Virus record (IMG/VR): IMGVR_UViG_3300044951_000816
Span: 1 to 30,374 of that record
Source: a virus
Direction: 5' to 3' (one strand)
DNA length: 30,374 bases
How positions within the stretch are numbered: the stretch's first letter is position 1; each line of letters starts with the position of its first letter. The notes beneath the pieces were generated by a model that saw only the letters and a program-made list of their open reading frames with translations, did not search any database and was not told the DNA's origin. Made by a program: the position numbers and the translations under genes. Positions 29,694 to 30,374 of the stretch are shown one piece after another.

Positions 29694-30143
29694 CTAAATT
29701 TTTCCTTGATCTGCGTACGAATAATATCCTTCGCTAGTTATTATTAAGTGATCTAATAAACTAAACTCCATTATTTCGCAAGCGCTTTTTATTTGCTTTG
29801 TTAATTTGTCGTCCGCTCCACTCGGTAATAAATTCCCGCTTGGGTGATTGTGGCTTAAAATAATTCCTGTCGCACCACATTTTAACGCTGTTGCTAAAAT
29901 CATGCGTACATCAACGACCGTCCCTGTTATTCCGCCCTGGCTTATTTTTTGCCAACCGATTGAATTATTTGCCCTGTTTAAATAAATTACTATTGAACTC
30001 TCGCAATATTCTAACGTGTCGGCATCGTACATTTGTTTAAACATTTCGTACGCCGTTTCCGAACTTGTAATTTTTGTTTTTTTAACCCCTGTACTTTTAT
30101 ACTTTAAAGTGATTTCGGGCGTGTCTCCGTTGTAAGTTTTCAT
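29694..30143 (-). CDS. radC: RadC-like JAB/MPN-domain protein (149 aa)
   Basis: The protein has GATGIILSHNHPSGNLLPSG, with H98, H100 and D111 in the JAMM-like zinc pattern of the RadC family, preceded by E48 in LEYCESSIVIYLN. There is no N-terminal helix-hairpin-helix of the full-length (about 220 residue) chromosomal RadC, so only the catalytic-like domain is present. Such forms are common in Bacteroidota phages and mobile elements. The enzymatic role of RadC is unsettled, and the link to recombination is by context (ERF follows 22 bases later). Confidence 0.9.
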   Translation of the reverse strand: MKTYNGDTPEITLKYKSTGVKKTKITSSETAYEMFKQMYDADTLEYCESSIVIYLNRANNSIGWQKISQGGITGTVVDVRMILATALKCGATGIILSHNHPSGNLLPSGADDKLTKQIKSACEIMEFSLLDHLIITSEGYYSYADQGKI

Positions 30144-30166
30144 TTTATTGGTTTTATTGGTTTTTA

Positions 30167-30374
30167 TTAATTTATATTATTTTGAAAATTTATAAAAATT
30201 TCAATTTCATTTTCATAAAGTGAATATACTAAACACTTTTCAATTGTTGCCCTTTTAGATACATCTTTTTTATCGTGAAATTTAAGCGCTTTGCTTAGAT
30301 CCTTTGAAAATAAATTTTCACCATAACAACCCGTAAAAAATTGAGTCCCTTTGTTTGTGGTTTTAATTAAAAAG
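30167..30374 (-). CDS. Hypothetical protein, 3' end only (runs off the right edge)
   Basis: An open frame enters at the right edge and ends at TAA 30167-30169, giving the final 68 residues. They include KTTNKGTQFFTGCYGENLFS, SKALKFHDKKDVSKRATIEK and a last IFINFQNNIN. The end is 23 bases upstream of the radC ATG, in a leader with the repeated element ccaataaaa. No family is recognised; the Lys-rich alternating pattern suggests a small beta/alpha protein. Confidence 0.6.
   Translation of the reverse strand, partial: FLIKTTNKGTQFFTGCYGENLFSKDLSKALKFHDKKDVSKRATIEKCLVYSLYENEIEIFINFQNNIN

Noticed and set aside
1-30374. tRNA genes, integrase, att sites or insertion sequences
   Set aside because: None could be found: no tRNA-like cloverleaf was noticed in the few gaps, and no protein has recombinase or transposase motifs.

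Overview
The window is almost certainly part of a tailed double-stranded DNA phage genome (siphovirus-like), free or integrated, that infects a Bacteroidota host, most likely a Flavobacterium-type bacterium. The evidence is: AT-rich DNA; every convincing gene on the minus strand, packed with ATGA and TAATG overlaps; two promoters that fit the Bacteroidota consensus TTG-N19-TAnnTTT(G/A); no Shine-Dalgarno-like leaders but A-rich ones; and protein families typical of that phylum (DUF3127-type OB-fold protein, DUF6291-like initiator, the MSYCRFQNT family, the VEWLFNQL family). No integrase, repressor, tRNA, CRISPR or IS element is visible, so lifestyle cannot be decided. Both ends cut through genes, so the genome continues on both sides.

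Layout in transcription order (high to low coordinates). Recombination block, about 30.4-28.0 kb: the 3' end of an unknown gene, a RadC/JAB-domain protein, an ERF single-strand annealing protein, a YqaJ-type exonuclease, a 35-residue membrane peptide, a DUF3127-type protein with an SSB-like acidic tail, and a small HTH-like protein. Accessory and packaging block, 27.8-23.8 kb: a possible PD-(D/E)XK protein, a two-helix membrane protein, a ParB-like protein overlapping a TET-associated-type (GREB1-type) glycosyltransferase, a DUF5681 protein in the small-terminase position, and the large terminase. Head block, 23.8-17.1 kb: HK97-type portal, prohead protease and major capsid protein, a charged repeat protein, a head-tail connector carrying a glycine-rich insertion, a neck-type protein, and a probable major tail protein, ended by an intrinsic terminator. 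Tail block, 16.9-6.5 kb: two overlapping frames in the tail-assembly-chaperone position, the tape measure protein, and a run of tail-tip or fibre proteins including a C1q/TNF-like one. Lysis block, 6.5-5.3 kb: holin-like protein, a signal-plus-anchor protein, and an L,D-transpeptidase-fold lysin, ended by a strong terminator.

Early and replication block, 5.1 kb to the left edge: a promoter at about 5.1 kb drives a run of at least ten very small genes, four of which share a 17-bp leader. After a structured terminator/leader (2776-2866) come the initiator (DUF6291-like), a RecA/DnaB-type ATPase and a NinG-like protein. The initiator gene contains an 18-bp direct repeat, used in two different reading frames, next to a six-copy GATAAT array. 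This looks like a lambda-like origin of replication inside the initiator gene. A second promoter, almost a copy of the one at 5.1 kb, faces left at 145-174.

The most interesting elements are the ParB-glycosyltransferase pair (possible DNA hypermodification), the iteron-like origin, the terminator with a possible pseudoknot, the twin promoters, and the tail chaperone overlap, whose geometry needs +1 or -2 rather than the usual -1 slippage.
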